Part shown: positions 1 to 7,013 of the stretch, one piece after another
Layout: each line of letters begins with the position of its first letter
Numbering within the stretch: the first letter of the stretch is position 1
Notes under the pieces: model-generated
What the model was told of the DNA's origin: nothing
The model's database searches: none
What the model saw: only the letters and a program-made list of their open reading frames with translations
Made by a program: the position numbers and the translations under genes
Assembly (NCBI GenBank): GCA_955652925.1
Contig: CATPCO010000268.1
Location: 1 to 9,532 of the forward strand
Direction of reading: 5' to 3'
Length of the DNA: 9,532 nt
From: an uncultured Xanthobacteraceae bacterium
GTDB taxonomy: Bacteria > Pseudomonadota > Alphaproteobacteria > Rhizobiales > Xanthobacteraceae

Positions 1-1045
1 CGCTCTGCGGACCGACTTGAAGACTTCCCGTATCGGTAACGCGCGCAATCGATCCGCCGCCCGCGCCGATGGAGTGAATGTCGATGATCGGCAGCGCAAG
101 CGGAAACGGTCCGATCTCGCCTTCGGTCGTGCGCGCGGGATTGCCGTCACGAATGAGCGACACATCAGCCGATGTGCCGCCGATATCGATCGAAATGGCG
201 TTGTCGCAGCCGGCAAGGCGCGCCACAAACGCTGCGCCTATGGCGCCCGCGGCCGGGCCTGACAGCGCCATCTGAATGGCGTGGCGGCTTGCCTGTGCGG
301 GACCGACCACGCCGCCATTCGATTTCATGATCAGGAGCGGCGCGGCGATCCCGCGTTCGTTGAGGCCGGTGGCGATGCGGCCGACGTAATCCGCAACGAG
401 CGGCTGTACATAGGCATTGAGCGCGGTTGCCATGGAGCGCTCGTATTCGCGAAATTCCGGCAGCACATTGGACGAGATGGAAATCGCGGCGTGGGGAAAT
501 TCCTCCGCCACGATTGCGGCGGCGCGGCGCTCATGGGCGGGATTGGCATAAGAATGAATGAACACGATCGCGACGGCTTCGACCCCGAGACTGCGCAGCC
601 GCCGGGCCGCCTCGCGGCAGGCCTCTTCATCGAGCGGCTGCGCGGGTCGGCCATCGACGAGAATGCGTTCCGGCACTTCCAGAATGAGGCGCGGCGGCAC
701 CGGCCGCTTGGGCTTCTTCCAAACGAAGAGGTTTTCCTTGCGCGGAATTTCGTGCCGCCCGATCTCCAGCACATAGCGAAAGCCGGCCGTGACCAGCATG
801 CCGGTTTTCGCGCCCTTGCGTTCGAGCACCGCATTGGTTGCGACCGTGCTGCCATGAAAGACAGTGGCCACTTCGCTCGCACGGGCCTGCGCAATCGGCA
901 AGATTTTTTCGATCCCATCGAAGAAGCCGCGTGAGAGATCGGCCGGTGTCGAGGGCGTTTTCGCCGCCCACAGCGCAGCACCGTCGGCCATGATCACGTC
1001 GGTGAAGCTTCCGCCGATATCAAGCGCCAGCCGCAGCCGCGCCAT
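1..1045 (-). CDS. hyuA: Hydantoinase A / 5-oxoprolinase family protein, N-terminal half (partial)
   Basis: The minus strand is open from the ATG at 1045-1043 to the window edge, giving 348 residues of a family usually near 650-700. A TGAGG at 1050-1054 precedes the start by 4 bases. Visible motifs are those of the ASKHA-fold ATP-dependent hydrolases: DIGGSFTDV (residues 9-17, phosphate loop; Ser where Thr is commoner), HGSTVATNAVLERKGAKTGM (64-83), MKSNGG (240-245), GPAAG (263-267), DIGGTSADVS (287-296) and HSIGAGGGSIA (324-334). Family members cleave cyclic amides such as hydantoins or 5-oxoproline with ATP, usually with a HyuB partner; acetone carboxylase subunits are related. The gene is divergent from an ABC importer, which suggests that the importer brings in its substrate. 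Family assignment is secure, but the exact substrate is unknown. The C-terminal half and any hyuB gene lie outside the window. Confidence 0.93.
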   Translation of the reverse strand, partial: MARLRLALDIGGSFTDVIMADGAALWAAKTPSTPADLSRGFFDGIEKILPIAQARASEVATVFHGSTVATNAVLERKGAKTGMLVTAGFRYVLEIGRHEIPRKENLFVWKKPKRPVPPRLILEVPERILVDGRPAQPLDEEACREAARRLRSLGVEAVAIVFIHSYANPAHERRAAAIVAEEFPHAAISISSNVLPEFREYERSMATALNAYVQPLVADYVGRIATGLNERGIAAPLLIMKSNGGVVGPAQASRHAIQMALSGPAAGAIGAAFVARLAGCDNAISIDIGGTSADVSLIRDGNPARTTEGEIGPFPLALPIIDIHSIGAGGGSIARVTDTGSLQVGPQS

Positions 1046-1148
1046 TTCGCCTCACTTTCAAGCGGGAGATCGCGCCCGCGGTTGCGATAGTGGGGCACAC
1101 GTGCGCTTGCAGGCAAGACGTGCGTGTAATCCGGCGCAACTCTCGGCC

Positions 1149-1265
1149 GTCATCGCCCGCGCAAGCGGGCGACCCAGTAAACATTGGACGTGAAAGTGGC
1201 ACGGAATTCCCTTTCCCGCCTGGCCATCGATTACTGGGTGCCCCGCTTTCGCGGGGCATGACGAC
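1149..1265. repeat. Palindromic intergenic repeat, composite of two inverted hairpin units
   Basis: The left unit (1149-1180) and right unit (1231-1265) are inverted copies: both contain GTCAT at the outer side and a shared ACCCAGTAA / TTACTGGGT inner edge. Each unit also folds on itself. CGCCCGC (1154-1160) pairs with GCGGGCG (1165-1171) around a GCAA loop, and GCCCCGC (1240-1246) pairs with GCGGGGC (1251-1257) around TTTC. About 50 bases lie between the units. The design resembles the REP/BIME-like palindromes that are abundant in Bradyrhizobium-type genomes. It lies in the divergent gap between the hydantoinase-type gene and the importer. No U-run follows either stem, so it is not called a terminator. 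Confidence 0.8.
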
Positions 1266-1277
1266 GGGGGGATTTTG

Positions 1278-1317
1278 CTTGTGGGGGCGCGGCAAAAAGC
1301 GCCAGAATGCCCACAAG
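1278..1317 (+). promoter_or_regulatory. Imperfect inverted repeat upstream of the importer operon (leader hairpin or operator)
   Basis: CTTGTGGG at 1278-1285 is exactly complementary to CCCACAAG at 1310-1317. Nested inside, GGCGC (1286-1290) pairs with GCGCC (1299-1303) around an eight-base loop, leaving a six-base bulge on the 3' side. It sits 38 bases before the chosen start of the binding protein gene. It could be an mRNA leader hairpin or a dyad bound by a regulator. The sequence does not decide between these, and I see no convincing -35/-10 pair around it. Confidence 0.35.
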
Positions 1318-1341
1318 ACAACAGCTGATCTCCACCGGTCC

Positions 1342-1348
1342 AAGGGAG
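1342..1348 (+). promoter_or_regulatory. Ribosome binding site that fixes the binding-protein start
   Basis: AAGGGAG lies six bases before the ATG at 1355. The upstream in-frame ATG at 1307 has no comparable purine tract and would put 16 extra residues before the Tat signal, so this site supports 1355 as the true start. Confidence 0.65.
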
Positions 1349-1354
1349 TCCACC

Positions 1355-2956
1355 ATGCACGATCGCACTCGTGGCAGAGCATTTTCACGACGCGAACTGA
1401 TGGCCTATAGCGGCACGGCCGCCCTGGCCGCAGCCGCAGGCTTCAACGCTACGCCTGCATTGGCCAAAAGCCGTTTCGTCTTCGCCAACGAGAGCGATTA
1501 CGACACCGTCGATCCGCACGCCGCATTCGACGTCGGGCGTGTCGCGGTGCGGCTGAACCTTTACGACGGCCTCATGCGCTGGGAGAACAATCCGGCCGTG
1601 CTCGAATCGTGGGTAGCCGAGAGCCATGCCATCTCGGCCGACGGCCTCACCTACACGTTCAAGCTGCGGCGCGGCGTGAAATTCCACGACGGCAGCGAGG
1701 TGAAGGCGCAGGACGTGGTCTATTCGCTCGACCGCATCCTCGCGGTCGGCAAGGGTGCGGCCTCCTTGTTCAAGACCATGGTCGATCCGGGCGCGGCCAA
1801 GGCGCTTGACGATTACACGGTCGAATTCAGGCTAAAGAAACCATCGGCCATCTTTCTTGCCATTGTGCCGGAGATTCACATCGTCAATGCCGCGCTGGTG
1901 AAGAAGAACGAGGTCAACGGCGATTGGGGCCAGGCCTGGCTCTCGAAGAACTCGGCCGGGTCAGGCGCCTACAAGCTCGCCCAATTCGATCCGGCGATCG
2001 GATTTGTCGGCGAGCGCTTCGCGGATCATTTCAAGGGCTGGGGCCCGAAATGGATCGATGAGATCGAGTACCGCGGCGTCAAGGACACGAACACACGTGT
2101 GCTTGGTCTTCTGCGCGGCGACTTCCAGGGGATCGGCGGTTACCTGCAGACCGACCAGCTCAACCGCATCAAGGCAAACGGCAACGCGCAGGTGCTCGAA
2201 GCCGAGTCCATGCGCGTCATGATGGCGCAGTTCAATGTCACGCGGCCCCCGTTCAATGACCTGCACGTGCGCCGCGCCATCAATTACGCCTTCGATTACG
2301 ACGGCTTCGATAACGACATCTTGGGCGGGCTGGTCGAGCGCAACCCCACGCCGCTCCCCAACACGATCTGGGGCGTGCCCAAGGATGTGAAGGGCTACAG
2401 CTACAGCATCGAGAAGGCCAAGGCCGAGCTGGCGCAGGCAAAGGCGAAGATCGACAAGCCCATCGAGCTTGCGTTCCTCGCCGGCTTCCAGCAGTCAGAG
2501 CAGGCCGCGCAACTCCTCCAGAACGGGCTCACCAAGGCCGGCGTGCAATCCAAGGTCGTCGGCTACCCCTGGCCGGTCATCGTCGACAAATTCAAGGACG
2601 CCAACACGACTCCCGACGTATCGATCTACTGGATCTCCACCTACTACGCCGATCCGCACAATTGGATTGGCGAGATGTTCTCCTCCTCGACCGCCGGCAC
2701 CTTCAAGAATGCCTCCCACTACAGCAATCCGAAAGTGGACGAGCTGCTCGACAAGGCCTTGCGTTCGACCGATCAGGCCGAGCGGGCGAAGCTCTATGAG
2801 GAAGTCACCCGCATCGTCGTGGACGACGCGCCCGGGCTCTGGATCTACAACACGAAATGGTACGGGCCCTACTCGAGCAAGCTCAAGGGCATTGTCTTCT
2901 GCCCGGTCGGCTCGGCACAGGAGATGCGCACCGCCTATTACGAGAACGAGAGCTGA
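1355..2956 (+). CDS. ABC transporter substrate-binding protein, family 5 (peptide/nickel type), Tat-exported
   Basis: This 533-residue protein is the periplasmic receptor of the importer encoded just downstream. The N-terminus has a twin-arginine signal: SRRELM at residues 11-16, a hydrophobic Ala-rich stretch (about 17-30), and an ALA|KS cleavage site after residue 37. The mature part carries family-5 hallmarks: the LNLYDGLMRW segment (68-77) and the TFKLRRGVKFHDG block followed by DVVYSLDRI (101-128). Length is normal for the DppA/OppA/NikA superfamily. The start at 1355 is chosen because AAGGGAG lies six bases upstream and because the 16 residues before it do not fit a signal peptide. It leads an operon with two permeases and two ATPases, but a 141-base gap with a palindrome follows it. 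Substrate is not predictable by eye; the divergent hydantoinase-type gene hints at cyclic amides or peptide-like compounds. Confidence 0.93.
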   Translation: MHDRTRGRAFSRRELMAYSGTAALAAAAGFNATPALAKSRFVFANESDYDTVDPHAAFDVGRVAVRLNLYDGLMRWENNPAVLESWVAESHAISADGLTYTFKLRRGVKFHDGSEVKAQDVVYSLDRILAVGKGAASLFKTMVDPGAAKALDDYTVEFRLKKPSAIFLAIVPEIHIVNAALVKKNEVNGDWGQAWLSKNSAGSGAYKLAQFDPAIGFVGERFADHFKGWGPKWIDEIEYRGVKDTNTRVLGLLRGDFQGIGGYLQTDQLNRIKANGNAQVLEAESMRVMMAQFNVTRPPFNDLHVRRAINYAFDYDGFDNDILGGLVERNPTPLPNTIWGVPKDVKGYSYSIEKAKAELAQAKAKIDKPIELAFLAGFQQSEQAAQLLQNGLTKAGVQSKVVGYPWPVIVDKFKDANTTPDVSIYWISTYYADPHNWIGEMFSSSTAGTFKNASHYSNPKVDELLDKALRSTDQAERAKLYEEVTRIVVDDAPGLWIYNTKWYGPYSSKLKGIVFCPVGSAQEMRTAYYENES

Positions 2957-2988
2957 AGCTACGATCATTCATCCCTCAAACCAGGGCC

Positions 2989-3092
2989 GTCATTCCGGGG
3001 CGCGTCGATCTCAGGTAATCACGGTGCTCGCAATGGGCTGTGGTGATTACTGGATTTCGGGTTACCTCGCTACGCTCGGGCCCCGGAATGAC
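2989..3092. repeat. Palindromic repeat between binding-protein and permease genes
   Basis: The outer arms GTCATTCCGGGG (2989-3000) and CCCCGGAATGAC (3081-3092) match exactly over 12 bases. An inner pair, GTAATCAC (3015-3022) and GTGATTAC (3043-3050), is also exact. The element is therefore a long two-tier hairpin filling most of the 141-base gap. Its outer arms share the GTCATTCCGGGGC sequence with the element at 7014-7118. In other binding-protein operons such intercistronic stems protect the upstream mRNA and lower downstream expression. That role is an inference here. Confidence 0.82.
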
Positions 3093-3097
3093 GTGAC

Positions 3098-4105
3098 GTG
3101 CGGATTGCCGCGCTAGTCATCAAACGGCTGGCGTGGCTGGTGCCGACGCTGGCCGGGCTTGTCGCCGTCGTCTTTTTCATTTCGCGTGTCATTCCCGCCG
3201 ATCCGGCGGCGTTGCTAGCGGGAGAAACCGCCTCGCGCGCCCAGATCGAGCTGATGCGCCAGAAGCTCGGGCTTGATCGCCCGGTGATTGTTCAGCTCGC
3301 CGACTATTACCGTGCGCTGCTCTCCGGCGACCTCGGCACCAGCCTGTTCACCACCCGGCCGGTGTGGGACGACCTCTCCACCCGCCTGCCGGCCACGATC
3401 GAGCTCACGGTGGCCGCGATGATCATCACCGTTGTGCTCGGCATTCCGCTCGGCGTGCTCGCCGCGCTTTACCGCAACAGCTGGATCGATCATCTGCTGC
3501 GCGTCCTCACCGTCGCCGGGCTTGCGGTCGCGAGCTTCTGGCTCGCACTGTTGCTGCAGCTTTTCTTCGCCATGGATCTGCGCTGGTTTCCGTTACAGGC
3601 GCGCATCACCGGCTTTCCCCCGCCACCGATCACGGGATTTTATGTCATTGATGCGATTGCGGAAGGAAACCTGGCCCGGCTCGGCAACGTGCTTTCACAT
3701 CTCACGCTGCCCGCGCTGACGCTCGCGTTCCCTGCGCTTGCCACGGTCGTGCGCTTCACCCGGGCCGGCGTGCTCGAAACATTGCAGCGCAGCTTCGTCA
3801 CCTATCAGCGCGCCATGGGAATCCCGGCGGGCCTCATCGTTTGGAAATATGTCTTGCGAAATTCTCTGCTCTCGACAGTGACCCAGATTGGCCTGCTGTT
3901 CGCAATCCTGCTTGCGGGCGCGGTTGTGATCGAAACCGTATTCCAGTGGCCGGGGATCGGCGCCTACGCGTTCGAGGCTATCCTGCAATCGGATTACGCC
4001 GCCGTGATGGGTTTCACCGTCTATGCCGGCATCGTCTTTGGGATCGTCAATCTCATGGTGGACGTAGGCCACGCCGTGCTTGACCCACGCGAGGCGGCGG
4101 CGTGA
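3098..4105 (+). CDS. ABC transporter permease, DppB/OppB type
   Basis: This 335-residue inner-membrane protein forms half of the transport channel. It begins with a hydrophobic helix (about residues 7-30) ending in the family motif SRVIPADPAALL. A periplasmic region follows with GLDRPVIVQLADYYRALLSGDLGTS spread over 58-82, then further membrane segments (about 100-125, 135-160, 200-220, 262-285, 300-325). The ATPase-contacting EAA-like loop is at 235-255 (YQRAMGIP then WKYVLRNS); its core is unusual in reading RAMGIP where RAKGLS-type is commoner. FQWPGIGAY (282-290) is typical. The start is a GTG only six bases beyond the right arm of a palindrome, and the only purine tract is GGAA within that arm. 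The stop overlaps the next GTG by four bases (GTGA), indicating translational coupling to the partner permease. Confidence 0.93.
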   Translation: MRIAALVIKRLAWLVPTLAGLVAVVFFISRVIPADPAALLAGETASRAQIELMRQKLGLDRPVIVQLADYYRALLSGDLGTSLFTTRPVWDDLSTRLPATIELTVAAMIITVVLGIPLGVLAALYRNSWIDHLLRVLTVAGLAVASFWLALLLQLFFAMDLRWFPLQARITGFPPPPITGFYVIDAIAEGNLARLGNVLSHLTLPALTLAFPALATVVRFTRAGVLETLQRSFVTYQRAMGIPAGLIVWKYVLRNSLLSTVTQIGLLFAILLAGAVVIETVFQWPGIGAYAFEAILQSDYAAVMGFTVYAGIVFGIVNLMVDVGHAVLDPREAAA

Positions 4106-4962
4106 AAGCCGCGCGCGACCTCCTGCGTGGGTTGCTGCGCGACCCTGCCGCGGCGGCGGGCCTGTTGATCATTTTGTTGCTGGTCGCGGTGGGTATTCTC
4201 GCGCCGCTCATCGCGACGCATCCCGAAGCCGTGTGGGACATGAATCCGCACGAGCGCTTGCTGCCGCCTTCGCAGGTCTATCTGTTCGGCACCGATAGAA
4301 TGGGCGCCGACATCTACAGCCGTGTGCTGTTCGGCGCCCGCATTACGCTCACCATTGCACTCGTTGCGGTGGGCGCCGCCCTCGTCATCGGCGTCCCGAT
4401 TGGCCTCGTCTCCGGCTGGCGGCAGAGCTGGCTCGGCGAGGCGCTGATGCGCGTCTCCGACATTTTTCTTGCTGTGCCGCAGATCGTGCTCGCCATCGCG
4501 ATCGCGCAGACGCTTGGTCCTTCGATCGAGAACGTCATTCTTGCGCTCTCCATCACCTATTGGCCGTGGTTCACGCGGCTGGTGCATGCCGAAGTGCGCT
4601 CGCTCAAGAATGAGACCTTCATCGAGGCCGCAATTGCACTGGGCGTGCCGACCTGGCGCATCATTCTCGGTCACGTGCTGCCGAACGTGATGTCCCCGAT
4701 CATTGTGCGCACCTCGATCGGAATGGGCTTCACCATCCTCACCGCAAGCGCGCTCGGCTTTCTCGGCCTCGGCGCGCCGCCGCCGGCCCCGGAATGGGGC
4801 CGCATGATCTCGGAATCGCGCGAGTTCCTTCCCGACGCCTGGTGGTACGCGCTCGCGCCGGGGCTTGCGATCTTTCTGGTCGTGATGGGTTTCAATCTTC
4901 TCGGGGACGGATTGCGCGACGTTCTCGATCCGCGGATTCGACGTGCCGGCGCCGGCCGATAA
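4102..4962 (+). CDS. ABC transporter permease, DppC/OppC type
   Basis: This 286-residue inner-membrane protein is the second channel subunit. It has an N-terminal membrane helix (about residues 18-38), the DppC hallmark FGTDRMGADIYSRVLFGAR (62-80), helices around 82-105, 119-139 and 143-160, and a clear EAA loop at 175-195 (EAAIALGVP then ILGHVLPN) that docks onto the ATPases. Later motifs are LGFLGLGAPPPAPEWG (218-233) and the NLLGDGLRDVLDPR ending (265-278). Length is normal. The GTG start at 4102 overlaps the previous stop, with GAGG at 4091-4094 upstream, and the end overlaps the next gene by 20 bases. It therefore sits in a compact permease-permease-ATPase block. Confidence 0.94.
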   Translation: MKAARDLLRGLLRDPAAAAGLLIILLLVAVGILAPLIATHPEAVWDMNPHERLLPPSQVYLFGTDRMGADIYSRVLFGARITLTIALVAVGAALVIGVPIGLVSGWRQSWLGEALMRVSDIFLAVPQIVLAIAIAQTLGPSIENVILALSITYWPWFTRLVHAEVRSLKNETFIEAAIALGVPTWRIILGHVLPNVMSPIIVRTSIGMGFTILTASALGFLGLGAPPPAPEWGRMISESREFLPDAWWYALAPGLAIFLVVMGFNLLGDGLRDVLDPRIRRAGAGR

Positions 4963-6007
4963 TCTCGTCGAGGTCGAAAACCTCTTCGTCTCATATGCCA
5001 CCGGGCACGGCGCCGCCCGGGTCCTCGACGGCGTCAATCTCGCCATCCGGCCGGGCGAGATCATGGGCCTCGTTGGGGAGTCCGGCTGCGGCAAGACCAC
5101 GCTTGCCAACTCCATCCTGGGAATCCTCCCGGGCAATGCCGCATGTCCCGGCGGAACGATCCGCTTTCGCGGCGAGGATCTGTTGCGCCTGCCGGCGGGC
5201 CAGGTTGCCGACGGGATTCGCGGACGCAACATCACCTTCATCCCGCAGGATCCGTTCGGATCGTTCAATCCGCTGTTTCCGATCGGCACCCAGATCATGG
5301 AAGTAATGAAGTGGAAATCGCCGCGACGCTCGGCACGCGAGGGCCGCGGCATGGGCGGGTTCTTCAGCCGCTATCCACGCGCACGGCGGCGCGCCGACCG
5401 TGCCGCGGTGCTGGAAATGCTGCGCAGCGTGCAAATCGCGAAGCCGCAGGAGGCATTGCGCAAGCTTCCGCACGAGTTCTCCGGCGGCCAGCGGCAGCGG
5501 CTCATGATTGCGCTCGCGTTGCTGCCGCAGCCGAAGCTCGTCATTGCCGATGAACCCACGACCGCGCTCGACGTCACGATCCAGGCGCAGATTCTCAAGC
5601 TGCTCAAGCGGCTCGCGAAAGAACGCGGCGTCGCTGTCCTCTTCACCACCCACGACCTGGGCACGGCTTATGAGATCTGCGACCGGATCACGGTCATGTA
5701 TGCAGGGCAGGACGTCGAGACCGCCCCGGTCGATGATTTTTTTCGCCGGCCGCACCATCCGTACACCGTGCGTCTGCTCGAAAGCCTGCCGCGGCCAGGG
5801 CATGACTTGCGCGAGATCGGCGGCGAGGTTCCGGCGCTCGTTGATCCACCGCCGGGATGCCGCTTTCATCCGCGCTGCGAGCGGGCGAGCGAGCCATGCC
5901 GCTGCGAACGGCCGCCGGTCACACCGCTCGTGGGCGGCCATGAGGTGCGCTGCTACCACCCGATCATCCCCCCACCCTTGCCCTCCCCCGCAAGCGGGGG
6001 AGGGTAG
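4943..6007 (+). CDS. ABC transporter ATP-binding protein, DppD/OppD type
   Basis: This 354-residue cytoplasmic ATPase powers the importer with its partner downstream. It has Walker A GESGCGKT (45-52), Q-loop PQDP (101-104), signature FSGGQ (179-183), Walker B LVIADEP (199-205) and switch His in TTHD (235-238), all intact. The C-terminal oligopeptide-transporter domain has Cys306-x5-Cys312-x6-Cys319-x17-Cys337. Two oddities stand out. First, there is an Arg-rich stretch at 123-153 (12 basic, 2 acidic residues) between the Q-loop and the helical region, longer than usual by perhaps 15-20 residues. Second, the last 12 residues (343-354, Pro/Ser/Gly-rich) and the TAG stop are encoded by an intergenic-type palindrome, so the natural end was probably near the CYHP at 337-340. 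The GTG start lies 20 bases inside the preceding permease gene. Confidence 0.94.
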   Translation: MPAPADNLVEVENLFVSYATGHGAARVLDGVNLAIRPGEIMGLVGESGCGKTTLANSILGILPGNAACPGGTIRFRGEDLLRLPAGQVADGIRGRNITFIPQDPFGSFNPLFPIGTQIMEVMKWKSPRRSAREGRGMGGFFSRYPRARRRADRAAVLEMLRSVQIAKPQEALRKLPHEFSGGQRQRLMIALALLPQPKLVIADEPTTALDVTIQAQILKLLKRLAKERGVAVLFTTHDLGTAYEICDRITVMYAGQDVETAPVDDFFRRPHHPYTVRLLESLPRPGHDLREIGGEVPALVDPPPGCRFHPRCERASEPCRCERPPVTPLVGGHEVRCYHPIIPPPLPSPASGGG

Positions 6008-6015
6008 GGTGGGGG
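5968..6015. repeat. GC-rich palindrome overlapping the end of the first ATPase gene
   Basis: The left arm (about 5969-5991, C-rich, ending CCTCCCCCGC) is complementary to the right arm (about 5994-6015, starting GCGGGGGAGGG) around a two-base AA apex, with one small mismatch/bulge near TTG/TA. The TAG stop of the ATPase (6005-6007) lies within the right arm, so the left arm and much of the right arm are translated. It also fills much of the 24-base gap to the second ATPase. CCCTCCCCCGCAAGCGGGGG-type palindromes are a common repeat in rhizobial genomes. No U-run follows. Confidence 0.8.
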
Positions 6016-6031
6016 TGCAAGCGACCGGCGC

Positions 6032-6997
6032 ATGAGCGGCGCGCCTATTCTCCAAGTGGAAGACCTCGCGCGTGGGTTCCCCGTGCGGAATATTTTCGGA
6101 TGGAAGACGGGCGCCGTGCGTGCGCTCGACGGTGTATCGTTCGAACTGCATCCCGGGGAAACGCTGGGCATTGTCGGGGAATCCGGATGCGGCAAGACGA
6201 CGCTCGGCAAGACGCTCGCGGGCATCTATCGCCCCGATCGCGGCCGCATCGTTTTCGAGGGCAAAGACGTGGGCGCGCGAGCAGCGCACGAGCAGCGCAC
6301 GGTCGCGGCGAAGCTGCAATATTGCTACCAGGATCCCGGCAATTCGCTCGATCCACGCTGGACGGTTCGCCGCGCGCTGGGCGAGCCGCTCGCGGTGCAC
6401 ACCGCACTCGGACCGCGCGAACGCGAACAGCGGGTCCGCGCGATCCTCAAGCAAGTCGGGCTGCCGCCGACGCACCTCGATTTGTATCCACATGAGCTTT
6501 CAGGCGGGCAGCAGCGCCGCGTTGGGCTTGCGCGCATTCTGATCCTGCATCCGCGGCTCGTCGTGCTCGATGAGCCCACTTCGAGCCTCGACGTGTCGGT
6601 GCAGGCGGCCGTGCTCAAGCTTTTGCGGGAATTGCAGCGCGTCTTTTCGCTCACCTATCTCTTCATCTCGCACGATCTTTCCGTGGTGCGCATGATGTGC
6701 GACCGCGTGGCGGTGATGTACCTCGGCCGGATCGTTGAATTGGCGCCGAGCGAGACCTTGTTCGCGGCGCCCAGGCATCCCTACACACAGTCGCTGCTTG
6801 CGGCCATTCCGCAGATTGGCGGACCTCGCGTCACGGATACGTTCGCGCTCGAGGGCGAGCCGCCGGACCCGGCACATCCGCCGAGCGGCTGCCGGTTTCG
6901 CACGCGCTGTCCGCGCGCCGAGGCCGCCTGCGCAAAAACGGATCCCGCGTTGCGGCCGATTTCAGAGACCCAATCGGCGGCATGTTTGTTCGCATGA
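6032..6997 (+). CDS. ABC transporter ATP-binding protein, DppF/OppF type
   Basis: This 321-residue cytoplasmic ATPase is the second motor of the importer. It has Walker A GESGCGKT (49-56), Q-loop YQDP (99-102) followed by the DppF-typical NSLDPRWTV (104-112), signature LSGGQQRR (156-163), Walker B LVVLDEP (176-182) with SSLDVSVQA after it, and switch His in ISHD (212-215). The C-terminal domain repeats the Cys spacing of its partner: Cys287-x5-Cys293-x6-Cys300-x17-Cys318. All catalytic motifs are present, so both ATP sites of the heterodimer should be active. Length is normal. The ATG at 6032 has no good ribosome site nearby, only the G-rich right arm of the palindrome ending about 16 bases upstream, so translation may depend on coupling to the preceding gene. 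It is the last gene of the importer operon. Confidence 0.94.
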   Translation: MSGAPILQVEDLARGFPVRNIFGWKTGAVRALDGVSFELHPGETLGIVGESGCGKTTLGKTLAGIYRPDRGRIVFEGKDVGARAAHEQRTVAAKLQYCYQDPGNSLDPRWTVRRALGEPLAVHTALGPREREQRVRAILKQVGLPPTHLDLYPHELSGGQQRRVGLARILILHPRLVVLDEPTSSLDVSVQAAVLKLLRELQRVFSLTYLFISHDLSVVRMMCDRVAVMYLGRIVELAPSETLFAAPRHPYTQSLLAAIPQIGGPRVTDTFALEGEPPDPAHPPSGCRFRTRCPRAEAACAKTDPALRPISETQSAACLFA

Positions 6998-7013
6998 TTG
7001 TGATATGCTCGGT

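Noticed and set aside
281..934. Plus-strand open frame of 217 codons
   Set aside because: It lies wholly antisense to the hydantoinase-type gene, whose motifs are unmistakable; its own translation shows no domain.
1046..1148. Sigma-70 promoter for the hydantoinase-type gene on the minus strand
   Set aside because: TTGCCT and TATCGC can be found, but their spacing is about 20 bases and the match is poor, so no promoter is called.
1149..1265. CRISPR-like repeat pair or insertion-sequence ends
   Set aside because: There are only two units, inverted rather than direct, each a small hairpin, with no transposase or target duplication visible.
1307..1354. Upstream ATG for the binding-protein gene
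   Set aside because: No ribosome site precedes it and it would push the twin-arginine motif 16 residues inward; the ATG at 1355 has AAGGGAG at good spacing.
4021..5352. Minus-strand open frame of 443 codons
   Set aside because: It is antisense to two permeases and an ATPase and rich in Arg/His/Asp as expected for the complement of GC-rich coding DNA.
4991..6493. Minus-strand open frame of 500 codons
   Set aside because: It runs across both ATPase genes and a palindrome on the opposite strand and has no recognisable motif.
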